In this document: positions 33,276 through 41,384 of the stretch, piece after piece
Numbering within the stretch: the stretch's first letter is position 1
How the letters are laid out: each line of letters starts with the position of its first letter
Origin: Acidovorax sp. 69
GTDB taxonomy: Bacteria > Pseudomonadota > Gammaproteobacteria > Burkholderiales > Burkholderiaceae_C
Length of the DNA: 64,000 nt
Assembly (NCBI RefSeq): GCF_002797445.1
Contig: NZ_PGEP01000001.1
Coordinates: 2,542,501-2,606,500, forward strand
Direction: 5' to 3'
Program-made: the position numbers and the translations under genes
The notes under the pieces: generated by a model
Databases searched by the model: none
What the model was told of the DNA's origin: nothing
What the model saw: the letters and a program-made list of their open reading frames with translations, nothing else

Positions 33276-33946
33276 GGCATATTCAACCGGCGCTCCGTGC
33301 CGATTTCATTCAAATCGAGGGTCTGGACACCCGCCAGGGCGGACACCACACGCTGGTCGTGCGTGGCAATCACCAAGCTGGCATCGCAGGCGACGGCGCT
33401 GTGCTGCAGCAGGGCCAGCGCATCGGCAGCGGCCTCGTCGTCCAGGCTGGCGGTGGGTTCGTCGGCCAGCAGCACCTGCGGCACCAACAGCACCGCCCGC
33501 GCCAGCGCAACGCGCTGCGCCTGCCCGCCGGAGAGCTGGTGCGGCTTGCGGGCGGCCAGCTCGGCCACACCCACTTGGGCGAGTGCGCGGTGGATGGCGG
33601 CATCGTCACGCGGCAGCCCGGCCGCAAAGTACGCCAGCGCCAGGTTGTCCGCCACGGTGAGTGCGCTGCTGAGGTACAGCTTTTGCGGCAAGAAGCCAAT
33701 GCTGCGCGCGCGCCAGGCATCGATCTCGGCCCCGCGCTGCGTGCCCAGCTGCGTACCCGCCACAAACAAATCGCCGCTGCTGGCACCGCGCAGCCCCGCC
33801 ATCAGCGACAGCCAGGTGGACTTGCCCGTGCCCGAGCGCCCCCGCACCAACAGCGTGCCGCCTTGGCGCAGGTCTACATCGGGGAAGCGCAACGGAGCGG
33901 CGCCGCCCGTGGCATAGGTATGCGAAAGGCCCCGGGTGCGGATCAT
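33263..33946 (-). CDS. ABC transporter ATP-binding protein of the zinc locus
   Basis: This encodes 227 aa. Walker A is GRSGTGKST (about residues 36-44), signature LSGGQAQRVALARA (about 138-151), Walker B VLLADEP and the switch His in IATHD. It is of the MacB/LolD subfamily that powers FtsX-type permeases. Its start overlaps the end of the Fur/Zur-type gene and its stop overlaps the permease start, forming a coupled chain. The last codons (MPEQL) come from the repeat fragment. Confidence 0.9.
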   Translation of the reverse strand: MIRTRGLSHTYATGGAAPLRFPDVDLRQGGTLLVRGRSGTGKSTWLSLMAGLRGASSGDLFVAGTQLGTQRGAEIDAWRARSIGFLPQKLYLSSALTVADNLALAYFAAGLPRDDAAIHRALAQVGVAELAARKPHQLSGGQAQRVALARAVLLVPQVLLADEPTASLDDEAAADALALLQHSAVACDASLVIATHDQRVVSALAGVQTLDLNEIGTERRLNMPEQL

Positions 33947-34424
33947 GCGGCGGCGCCCTCAGCGGGGTGCGCGCAGTCTGCACAGCGCCCGTGCACCGCA
34001 ATATCGACCGCCAGGCTTTCATGCCCCGCCGTGGCCAGCGCCTGCAGCACCTGCTTGAGCGCGGTCTGCACCTTGGCCGATCCCTGCGACAGTCGGAACT
34101 GGCGGTGGCAGTCGTCGCATTCAAACCGGGGCGCCGCGCCCTCTTCCCCTGCGGCGCCCGTGCGTAGCGTGTAACGCGGGCGGTATCGACTTGTTTGTGT
34201 AGCAGCCCGGCCGCCGCAAACCGGTCGAGCATGCGGTAGACGGTGACCTTGTTGACCGCAGCGCCGGCATTGGCGAGTGCGGCTTCTACTTCGGATTCAG
34301 ACAGCGCGGCTTCGGGGCGGGCCTGGTACAGCGCCGCCAGTGCCCGCGTGGCACGGGTGGCGCGAAGGCCGCGCGGCAGCGACCAAGGCTGGGCATGTTC
34401 GGATGAAGTGGTCGGGGTGGGCAT
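33943..34424 (-). pseudogene. zur: Fur/Zur-family regulator, one-base frameshift
   Basis: The first part from ATG 34424 encodes about 83 residues of a Fur-family winged helix (ALSESEVEAALANAG, then NKVTVYRMLDRFAAAGLLHK). At a GGG run (34178-34180; CCC on the coding strand) the frame is lost. In the next phase the rest of the protein continues perfectly: APRFECDDCHRQF, LKQVLQALATAGHESLAVDIAVHGRCADCAH, with the two CxxC zinc sites, and stops in an ATGA overlap with the ATPase gene. One added base would restore about 161 aa. It is either a real mutation or a homopolymer error. Context points to zinc control (Zur). Confidence 0.8.
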
Positions 34425-34451
34425 GGAAGGTACGGTTGGCGGACAAGGGCC

Positions 34452-34469
34452 GCAACGCAATTGGGTTGC
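34452..34469. promoter_or_regulatory. Near-perfect 18-bp palindrome upstream of the Fur/Zur gene
   Basis: GCAACGCAATTGGGTTGC differs from perfect symmetry at one base pair. It lies 28 bp before the regulator start and is a candidate autoregulatory site. It is not the classic enterobacterial Zur box, so the assignment is tentative. Confidence 0.4.
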
Positions 34470-34822
34470 ATTATGCCTGCCCAAAACGCACGCACAGACT
34501 CCACTGCCGCGAGCAGCAAAATGAAGGCAACCCAGGGTGATGCAGCGACCCAGCCGCTAAGCGACCAAGCAACCCAGGGCAAAGCCCTCGTTTTGCCACA
34601 AGCAAACCCGATTTCCTGGTGCGGGTGGGTTGTCTGCGGTCGCCAACCTGAGGGCGCTGGCCGGGGCGCGGTGTGCGGCGCTTCAACACCCAATGAGCTA
34701 CTAATCAGGTTTGGCAGACCCATTCGGCTGGCCTCACCCGCCACCTGTGGCTTCATTGCAGCACCCAAGCGCGGGGCGTCCCCGCAGGCCGTCAAAGAGT
34801 GGCGTGCATCTGGCGGGCCCGG
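34470..34822. other. Intergenic region, nothing recognised
   Basis: About 350 bp between the Fur/Zur promoter region and the MITE. No gene with a credible start or family pattern was found on either strand. Confidence 0.35.
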
Positions 34823-34825
34823 TTA

Positions 34826-34989
34826 GGGAATCCTCTGCACGAATCAGGTGGTAAGGGTGCGCTGCGGATCGGGATGGGGCTGCAAGGCGCAAAACGCAGC
34901 AATAGCCGTAGCTATGGCGAGTATTTGCAACACGGCAGACCGCCCGGGGCCGCAGATGCACACGGCACGCTGATTCGTTCAGAGGGTCC
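34826..34989. mobile_element. 164-bp MITE, IS5-like ends
   Basis: Imperfect terminal inverted repeats (34826-34847 and 34970-34989) share CCTCTG and ACGAATCAG, and begin with GG. A 3-bp duplication TTA flanks both sides (34823-34825 and 34990-34992), the size and type made by IS5-family transposases. There is no transposase gene inside; the centre has a small hairpin with ATAGC/GCTAT arms. It would need a transposase supplied elsewhere. Confidence 0.65.
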
Positions 34990-35028
34990 TTAACCCCATC
35001 AGGTGATTGAGGGCCCGGTGCGGAGCGA

Positions 35029-35475
35029 TTACCCCCCGATCTTGGTGACCGAGTTGGTTTTGAACAGTTTGGTATCCGCATCTGTTTTCAAGGCGCTGAA
35101 GGCGTTTTCCCCCAGCCTGAATCCATACCAGCACAGATTCGTACTGTTTCCCCATTTGGTGAATTTTTTGGGCGCGCAGAATTTTCCGTCTTCCTCCACA
35201 GTCCAGGTGCCTTCTACCGGTGAGTCTGTTCGGCTTGAATAATGCGATCCAGTGCCGGTTATTTTGCCGTCCACCGAAAAGAACAACTCTTCTTCGCCTT
35301 GGCCGTTGGGCCATTTTTGCTGAATCCGCATCGGCATTAATGCCATGATTTCGGCTTTTGTGTTTTGTTTTCCGCCCTTTTCCAACAGCTCGCCCACTGT
35401 GCTTTGCGCCATTGCGCCAGCGCCCAGGGTAAGGCCCATCAAGGCAAATATCCACCGAACAGATTGATTTTTCAT
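35029..35475 (-). CDS. Secreted hypothetical protein, DUF995-like
   Basis: This encodes 148 aa with a signal peptide (SVRWIFALMGLTLGAGAMAQS). The mature part has KITGTGSHY, then GTWTVEEDGKFCAPKKF and NLCWYGFR, resembling DUF995-type small periplasmic proteins with two paired cysteines. The ATG at 35475 begins the signal peptide; an in-frame ATG 21 bases upstream is less suitable. It ends 36 bp from the MITE. Function unknown. Confidence 0.65.
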   Translation of the reverse strand: MKNQSVRWIFALMGLTLGAGAMAQSTVGELLEKGGKQNTKAEIMALMPMRIQQKWPNGQGEEELFFSVDGKITGTGSHYSSRTDSPVEGTWTVEEDGKFCAPKKFTKWGNSTNLCWYGFRLGENAFSALKTDADTKLFKTNSVTKIGG

Positions 35476-35731
35476 GACCAAATGCTCCATCAACAAAGAG
35501 GCTCCATCGCGGATCCAAAAATTTTACGAAGCCACCGCGCTGCCCGGTCTGCGTGAAAACCCTGCGGAGCTTCATTCAAAGCAGCCAAAATGGCAGTGGC
35601 ATTTCTTTGGGCGATGAATCCCCATAATATCGCCTTACTGCACAGACCTCTCTGGCACCACCCCAAGGGTAGGGTGAAAAATGCCGCTCCGGGCCGTCGC
35701 CCAGTGGTATGGAAGGACGCGGGGCGTTATC

Positions 35732-36274
35732 TCACCCCTTCAAATACCGCGCAAACGTCTTGCGAAACTTCTCGACCTTCGGCCCCACCACAAAAGCGCA
35801 ATACCCCGCGTTCGGGTGGTTTGCAAAGTAATCCTGGTGATACGCCTCGGCCGTGCTGTAGTTTTGCAGCGGCTTTACCTCGGTAGTGATGGGCGCGCCA
35901 AACAGTTTGTCTTGCGACATCTGGCGGATCATGTGGCTGGCCGCCTCGCCGTCTTCGGGCTTGTCGAAGTAAATACCGCTGCGGTACTGCGTGCCCACAT
36001 CGTTGCCTTGGCGGTTGAGGGTGGTCGGGTCGTGGGTGTGGAAGAAGATTTCCAGGACTTCTTCGAGGCTGATCTCGTCGGCGTCGTAAGTCAGGCGCAC
36101 CACCTCGGCATGGCCGGTGTCGCCCTGGCAGATCTGCTCGTACGTGGGCTGGATGGTTTGGCCGTTGGTGTAGCCACTTTCCACGTCGGTGACGCCGCGC
36201 ACGCGGTCAAAAACCGCTTCGGTGCACCAAAAGCAGCCACCGCCCAGGGTGATGGTTTGCAGGTTGTGGGCCAT
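35732..36274 (-). CDS. msrA: Peptide-methionine (S)-S-oxide reductase
   Basis: This encodes 180 aa. It reduces methionine-S-sulfoxide in proteins. The active site GGGCFWCTEAVF lies at about residues 11-22, with GYTNGQTIQPTYEQICQGDTGHAEVV and FFHTHDPTTLNRQGNDVGTQYRS following, all diagnostic. The start at 36274 follows GGAG at the right distance; another ATG lies 12 bases upstream. It appears to be monocistronic. Confidence 0.95.
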   Translation of the reverse strand: MAHNLQTITLGGGCFWCTEAVFDRVRGVTDVESGYTNGQTIQPTYEQICQGDTGHAEVVRLTYDADEISLEEVLEIFFHTHDPTTLNRQGNDVGTQYRSGIYFDKPEDGEAASHMIRQMSQDKLFGAPITTEVKPLQNYSTAEAYHQDYFANHPNAGYCAFVVGPKVEKFRKTFARYLKG

Positions 36275-36366
36275 GTATTTCTCCATGCGATGAAAGTTCT
36301 AAGCATGGTACGCGGCCACGTTCGCCGCCGGGCGAGCGGGGGCATTGCGCGGCCCCCACGGCAGCG

Positions 36367-37242
36367 CTACTCGTATCGGCGCCCCTGCGCCATCAGCTCG
36401 GGCGTGCCAATGACAGCGTTCAATCCGTCAAAGTCGAGCATCTGGTCTTTGAAGGGCGCAGTGGTTTGGTGCGCGTGCAGGCTGGCGTAATAGCCCTGCA
36501 GCGTGTGCGCCACGGCGCGGGCCGTGCCACCCGGGAAAATCACGATGCGAAAGCCGCGCTGCTGCAGCTCGGCCGCGCTCTGAATGGGTGTCTTGCCGCC
36601 TTCGACCATGTTGGCCAGCAGCGGGATGCGGTGGGCAAAGCGCTGGCAGGCCGCGTCCATCTGCTCGGGGGTGCGCAGGGCTTCGATGAAGAGCGCGTCC
36701 ACACCGCACTCCAGATACGCCTCGGCGCGGTCGAATGCGGCGTCGATGCCCTCCACAGCCAGCGCGTCGGTGCGGGCCAGGATCAAGGTGTGGGTGCTGC
36801 GGCGTACGTCCAGCGCGGCCTTGAGCTTGCCGCACATCTCGGCCACCGGCACCACGGTTTTGCCGTCGAGGTGGCCACAGCGTTTGGGAAAGCCCTGGTC
36901 TTCAATTTGCACCATGGCCGCACCCGCGCGCTCAAAGCCGCGCACGGTGCGCTGGGTGTTCAGTGCGTTGCCAAAACCGGTGTCGGCATCCACGATGACC
37001 GGCGTGCGCACGCGTTCGGTGATGCGGGCCAGGGTGTCTTCGACCTCGGTGTAGGTGGTCAGGCCCACGTCGGAGCGGCCGAGGCGCGTGTAGGCAATGG
37101 ACGCGCCGGAGAGGTACAGCGCCTCGAAGCCCGCCTGCTCGGCCACCAGGGCGCTCAGGGCGTCGTACACGCCGGGGGCCAGGATGGCGCGGGGTTCGCG
37201 CACGCGTTGGTGCAACGATGGATGGTGGGATGGGGTGGTCAT
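36367..37242 (-). CDS. Isocitrate lyase/PEP mutase superfamily C-C lyase (dimethylmalate lyase-like)
   Basis: This encodes 291 aa. Signature segments are VIVDADTGFGN (metal and substrate binding, about residues 82-92), IEDQGFPKRCGHLDGK (about 117-132) and ILARTDA. The catalytic Cys in KRCGH is kept, as in methylisocitrate lyase and 2,3-dimethylmalate lyase; PEP mutases and oxaloacetate decarboxylases lack it. It should cleave a 2-hydroxy dicarboxylate to pyruvate (or another 2-oxoacid) and a carboxylate. It is the last gene of the large operon, which fits the final step of the route; the exact substrate is inferred. Confidence 0.83.
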   Translation of the reverse strand: MTTPSHHPSLHQRVREPRAILAPGVYDALSALVAEQAGFEALYLSGASIAYTRLGRSDVGLTTYTEVEDTLARITERVRTPVIVDADTGFGNALNTQRTVRGFERAGAAMVQIEDQGFPKRCGHLDGKTVVPVAEMCGKLKAALDVRRSTHTLILARTDALAVEGIDAAFDRAEAYLECGVDALFIEALRTPEQMDAACQRFAHRIPLLANMVEGGKTPIQSAAELQQRGFRIVIFPGGTARAVAHTLQGYYASLHAHQTTAPFKDQMLDFDGLNAVIGTPELMAQGRRYE

Positions 37243-37246
37243 GGTT

Positions 37247-38686
37247 TCAGTCTTCCGAATACTTCACCAGTTCGGCCGCCGTGTGCGCGGCGATGTACCC
37301 ACCGGCCACGGCGCTGAGCAGGCCGTTGCCGGAGAGATACCCCCACACGGCATCGCCCGACACGCCACGTGCCGCGCCGCCTGCGGCCAGCAGATTGGGA
37401 AAAGGCTGGCCGCCCTGCCCCAGCACGCGGCACTGGGCGTCGATGTCGAGCCCGCCCTGGGTGTGGAACAACGCGCCGGTCACCTTGACCGCGCAGAACG
37501 GTGCCTGCAGCGGGCGGGTAAACATGCGGCGATTTGAGTCTTTTTGGCCGCTGGTGCCTGTGGTACTTGCCAGAGTAGCTATCAATTTTGATTCTTCGCA
37601 ACCGATGACCGCCGCCAGCGCCTGCACGCTGTCGCAGTGCTTCACGGCACCGGCTGCCTCGGCATCGACAAAGTCAGGGAAAGTGCGCGCCAGCGCAAGG
37701 ATGGGCGCGTCGAACACGTTCCACGCCACGCCGCCCGGTTGCGCCAGCACATGCACCGAAGCCTCGGAGTAGCCCTGCGTCTCGTCGTGAAAGCGCTCGC
37801 CCAGCGCATTGACCTGGATGCCGCCTTCCATCATCAGCGCCCATGAGATCAGCGCGCCCTGCGGAATGGCCCAGGAACCGTGGCCTTGGTAGCCGCCCAG
37901 GTCGGCCAGCTGCGCGCCCAGCTCTCGGCCCCAGGCGATGGCGCTGCCGTCGTTGCCGGTGTGGCCTGCGAACAGGGCATCTCCCATCTCGGGCAGCAGC
38001 TCGCGCACCATGGCCGGGTTGCCGCCAAAGCCGTTGCAGGCCAGGATGAGTGCGTCGCAAGCTAGGTGCTCCAGCGTGCCGTCAGGCCGCTCGTAGCCCA
38101 CGCCGATCACGCGCTGCTGGGTGTCGACCCACAACTCGCGCACCGTGGCTTCGGTGATGAGGGGAATGTCGGCTGCTGTGACCGCATTGGCCAGACGTCC
38201 CATCAGGCCCACACCGGTCTTTTCGGGCGTGGCGTGCATGCGGCGCACGCTGTGGCCGGGGTACAAGAATCCATCGAGCACCTGCCACTGCAGCCCGTGG
38301 CGCTGCTGCAGCGCGTCGAGCGCGGGGCCGATGGCCTGGGCATAGGCATCGACCAGATGCGGCGCAGCCCTGCCCTTGGCCTTGGCGCTGATGTCGGCGG
38401 CGAATTGTGCAGGGCTGTCGTTGATACCCGCCGAACGTTGCACCTGTGTGCCGGGCGCGGGGATGAAGCCGGATGACAGAGCGGATGAGCCCTGCGGCGT
38501 GGCATCGCGCTCCAGCACAGCGCAGTCCACACCGGCGTCGTGCAGCATCAGCGCCGCCGTGAGGCCACAGGCGCCGCCGCCCACGATGAGCACAGGCACA
38601 TGTGCGTCCTGCACGACGGTGCCGGGCATGTGCTCGGCGTGGCAGATGCGGGGCGTGCTGATGCGCGTATTTGTGCGCGTGTTCAT
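37247..38686 (-). CDS. FAD-binding fumarate reductase/KSTD-like dehydrogenase
   Basis: The 479-aa flavoprotein has the dinucleotide motif VLIVGGGACGLTAALMLHDAG near residue 31 and the C-terminal FAD site NLLAAGGAARGVSGDAVWGYLSGNGLL. It belongs to the family of soluble fumarate reductases, tricarballylate dehydrogenase and 3-ketosteroid dehydrogenase, which add or remove hydrogens alpha-beta to a carbonyl. Here it could desaturate a substituted succinate (or reduce a maleate). The start overlaps the upstream stop (ATGA). Residues about 360-382 (KLIATLASTTGTSGQKDS) derive from a repeat fragment and look like an added loop. Confidence 0.83.
   Translation of the reverse strand: MNTRTNTRISTPRICHAEHMPGTVVQDAHVPVLIVGGGACGLTAALMLHDAGVDCAVLERDATPQGSSALSSGFIPAPGTQVQRSAGINDSPAQFAADISAKAKGRAAPHLVDAYAQAIGPALDALQQRHGLQWQVLDGFLYPGHSVRRMHATPEKTGVGLMGRLANAVTAADIPLITEATVRELWVDTQQRVIGVGYERPDGTLEHLACDALILACNGFGGNPAMVRELLPEMGDALFAGHTGNDGSAIAWGRELGAQLADLGGYQGHGSWAIPQGALISWALMMEGGIQVNALGERFHDETQGYSEASVHVLAQPGGVAWNVFDAPILALARTFPDFVDAEAAGAVKHCDSVQALAAVIGCEESKLIATLASTTGTSGQKDSNRRMFTRPLQAPFCAVKVTGALFHTQGGLDIDAQCRVLGQGGQPFPNLLAAGGAARGVSGDAVWGYLSGNGLLSAVAGGYIAAHTAAELVKYSED
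37562..37600. repeat. Repeat fragment inside the FAD dehydrogenase gene
   Basis: GTAGCTATCAATTTTGAT resembles one end of the dispersed repeat. It is in-frame within the coding sequence. Confidence 0.4.
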
Positions 38687-39306
38687 GCAGAAGCGGCCAC
38701 CACTGCGGCAGCAAAATCGGCACAGGTCAGCACCCGGGCCACGTTGGCCATGTCGGCCACCGAGGTGTCGTGCACCTCCTGCTTGAAGGCCGCGCAGCCA
38801 TCGGACAGCACCAGAGTGTTGTAGTCGCGCATGTGCGCGTCGCGCACCGTGCTGGCCACACCGCCGTTGGTGACGATGCCGCACACCGCCACGGTGGTGA
38901 TGCCCGCGCGGCGCAGCACCCAGTCGAGCTGGGTGTTGAAGAAGGCCGAGTACGCGACCTTGCACACTGACACATCCACCCACGGCGCGATCTCTGGCAC
39001 ATGGGCCTGGCCCGCGCTGCCTGGGGCAAAGTCGCCGCGCCGCAGAAAGGGGCGCAAGGCCTTGAGGTGCGGCGACACCATGGGTTCGCCCTGCGCATCG
39101 GGCCACAGGGTGAACTGGCTGCCCACCACCATGCCGCCTGCCGCCTTGAGCGCCTTGGCCACCGCTGCCACGCGGGGTGGCAAGGCCTGGGCGGCTGCGC
39201 TCACCGCACCGCCGCGCGCGTAGGCACCGTCGGCGGCCAGAAAGTCGTTTTGCAGGTCGATGATGACCAGCGCCGTATGGCGCGGGTCGATGGTGCCGTG
39301 GCTCAT
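38683..39306 (-). CDS. Isochorismatase-fold hydrolase with Gly at the usual Cys position
   Basis: This encodes 207 aa. The cysteine-hydrolase fold is clear: catalytic Asp in LVIIDLQNDFL (about residues 13-23), Lys in VCKVAYSAFFNTQLD and the nucleophile loop VCGIVTNGGVASTVRDAHMRDY. In amidases of this family (N-carbamoylsarcosine amidase, maleamate amidase, nicotinamidase) the loop has Cys before the Val; here it is Gly, as in PhzD-type isochorismatases. It overlaps hyuA and the FAD gene by ATGA. It may be a vinyl-ether or other hydrolase rather than an amidase. The start at 39306 is set by the overlap. Confidence 0.82.
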   Translation of the reverse strand: MSHGTIDPRHTALVIIDLQNDFLAADGAYARGGAVSAAAQALPPRVAAVAKALKAAGGMVVGSQFTLWPDAQGEPMVSPHLKALRPFLRRGDFAPGSAGQAHVPEIAPWVDVSVCKVAYSAFFNTQLDWVLRRAGITTVAVCGIVTNGGVASTVRDAHMRDYNTLVLSDGCAAFKQEVHDTSVADMANVARVLTCADFAAAVVAASA

Positions 39307-41384
39307 GCCGCGCCCTCCGCGTCGGCCCGCACCAGCAGGTTGCCCAGCGGATCGACCGTGGCGCTGAAGCCAGGTTCCAGCCACACCGTGGTGTCGGGTT
39401 GCTCCAGGATGGCCGGGCCGTCGATGCGGGTGCCTACGGGCAGGTCCAGCCGTGCGTGGCGCGCAGCGTCCCACCAGCGGCCGGCATGGAACACGCGCTG
39501 CACGCCGAGGGACGGGTTCACCGTGGTCGTTTGGGGTGCCAGCACCGTCAGGTCGAACTTGGGGCGCACGCCCACGCGGGCGTAGCGCAGGTTCATCACC
39601 CGCACCGCAATGCCGTCGAGCACGCGGCCAAAAGCGGCGCGGTAGGCGGTCTCGAACGCGGCGCGGATGCCGTCGTGGCTCAGCGCATCGGCGGCAACAG
39701 GCACCTGCACGGTGTGCGTCTGCCCGGCGTAGAGCATGTCGAGCGCAATGACTTCCTGCACGCTCACAAACTTCACGCCCGCCGAATCCAGGCGCTGCTG
39801 GCAGGTGGCCGCGAGCGTGGCCACTCGCTGGCGCAGGTCGGCCACGTCCAGGTCGGCCAGGGGTTTGTTCAGCGTCTGCACCGCGTCGTGGCGCATGTCA
39901 GCCATCACACAGCCCAGGGCCGAGGTGACGCCGGGGTAGCGCGGCACGATGCCTGTGCCCACACCCACTTCGCGCATCATGGCGCACACGTGCAGCGCAC
40001 CGCCGCCGCCAAACGGCATGTAGGCAAACTGGCGCGGGTCGTGCCCGCGCTCGATGGACACCACGCGCACGGCGCCCGCCATCTTGGCGTTGGCCACCGT
40101 GAGGATGGCTTCGGCGGCTGCCATCACGTCCAGGCCCAGGGGTTGGGCAACATGGGTCTCAATGGCGTCACGCGACTTTTGCGCGTCCATGGCGGCCAGC
40201 AGGCCACCGCCCAGGGGCCGGTCGGCAGCGATGCGGCCCAGCAGCACATTGGCGTCCGTCACTGTGGGGCGCGTGTTGCCCCGGCCATAACAAGCCGGGC
40301 CGGGGATGCTGCCGGCCGACTCGGGGCCCACCTGCAGCATGCCGCTGGCGTCTACCGAGGCAATCGATCCGCCACCCGCGCCGATGGTCTCGATCTGGAT
40401 CATGGGCGAGCGCACGACCATGCCGAACTCGATGGCAGTCTGCGCGGCCAGTGCGGCCTCGCCCTTGGCGACCAGTGACACGTCGAACGAGGTGCCACCC
40501 ATGTCGCCCGTGATCGCGTCGGGGAACCCTGCCGCCCGCGCAATGGCGGCACAGGCAATCACCCCCGCTGCGGGGCCCGAGAGCGCGGTGCGCACCGGTA
40601 CATCACAGGCCGTTTGGCGCGACATCACGCCGCCATTGCTCTGCACGATGAGCAGCTCGCCGCCAAAGCCCTGCGTGCGCAGATCGCCTTCGAGCCGCTC
40701 CAGGTAGCTGCCCACCACGGGCTGCAGGGCGGCATTGAGCGTGGCGGTGGAGCAGCGCTCGAACTCGCGGATTTCGGGCAGCACCTCGCTCGCGGCTGTC
40801 ACATGCGGGTTGGGCCACAGGCTGCGCACGGCGGCCACGGCGGCCTGCTCGTTGGCCGGATTGGCGTAGGTGTTGATGAAGAACACGCAGACGGCCTCGC
40901 AGCCCGCGTCGATCAAGGCCTGGGCCTGGGTCTTGACCTGTTCGATGTCCACGGGGGTGTGCACCGTGCCATCGGCCAGCACGCGCTCGTCCACCTCCAG
41001 CCGCAGGTTGCGCGGCACGATGGGCTCGAAGCTGCCGCGCAGGCCCCAGGTCTGCGGCCGGTCGCGGCGGCGCATTTCCAGTACATCACGAAAGCCGCGT
41101 GTGGTGATGATGCCGGTGCGAGCCACCTTGCGCTCCAGCAGCGCATTGGTGCCCACAGTGGTGCCGTGCACGATGGTGGCGATCTGCGCGGCCGAATCGG
41201 CCACGCGCGCCACGCCGTTCATGAAACCGCGCGCCTCCTCGCCCCGGGTGCTGGGCACCTTGACGATGCGGGCGCTGCCATCGCGCTCGTCCAGCACGAA
41301 CAAGTCGGTGAAGGTGCCGCCCACATCCACGCCGACAACGTACGACGCCTCGCTCGAAGCCTGATCCGAAACCTTGCCGTTCAT
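39303..41384 (-). CDS. hyuA: Hydantoinase/oxoprolinase subunit A
   Basis: The 693-aa protein has an actin-like ATPase domain with the phosphate loop VVGVDVGGTFTDLFVLDE (about residues 16-33), HGTTVGTNALLERK, GDMGGTSFDVSLV and a C-terminal region with GPAILEQPDTTVW, all typical of HyuA. With HyuB it hydrolyses cyclic amides (5-oxoproline, N-methylhydantoin) or carboxylates ketones, using ATP. It is coupled to hyuB and to the isochorismatase-fold gene by ATGA overlaps. Confidence 0.9.
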   Translation of the reverse strand: MNGKVSDQASSEASYVVGVDVGGTFTDLFVLDERDGSARIVKVPSTRGEEARGFMNGVARVADSAAQIATIVHGTTVGTNALLERKVARTGIITTRGFRDVLEMRRRDRPQTWGLRGSFEPIVPRNLRLEVDERVLADGTVHTPVDIEQVKTQAQALIDAGCEAVCVFFINTYANPANEQAAVAAVRSLWPNPHVTAASEVLPEIREFERCSTATLNAALQPVVGSYLERLEGDLRTQGFGGELLIVQSNGGVMSRQTACDVPVRTALSGPAAGVIACAAIARAAGFPDAITGDMGGTSFDVSLVAKGEAALAAQTAIEFGMVVRSPMIQIETIGAGGGSIASVDASGMLQVGPESAGSIPGPACYGRGNTRPTVTDANVLLGRIAADRPLGGGLLAAMDAQKSRDAIETHVAQPLGLDVMAAAEAILTVANAKMAGAVRVVSIERGHDPRQFAYMPFGGGGALHVCAMMREVGVGTGIVPRYPGVTSALGCVMADMRHDAVQTLNKPLADLDVADLRQRVATLAATCQQRLDSAGVKFVSVQEVIALDMLYAGQTHTVQVPVAADALSHDGIRAAFETAYRAAFGRVLDGIAVRVMNLRYARVGVRPKFDLTVLAPQTTTVNPSLGVQRVFHAGRWWDAARHARLDLPVGTRIDGPAILEQPDTTVWLEPGFSATVDPLGNLLVRADAEGAA

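Noticed and set aside
34460..34475. GCATTATGC-type motif before the Fur/Zur gene as a classic Zur box
   Set aside because: Only a short core is symmetric and it does not match the known 17-23 bp enterobacterial consensus; the 18-bp palindrome beside it is a better candidate.
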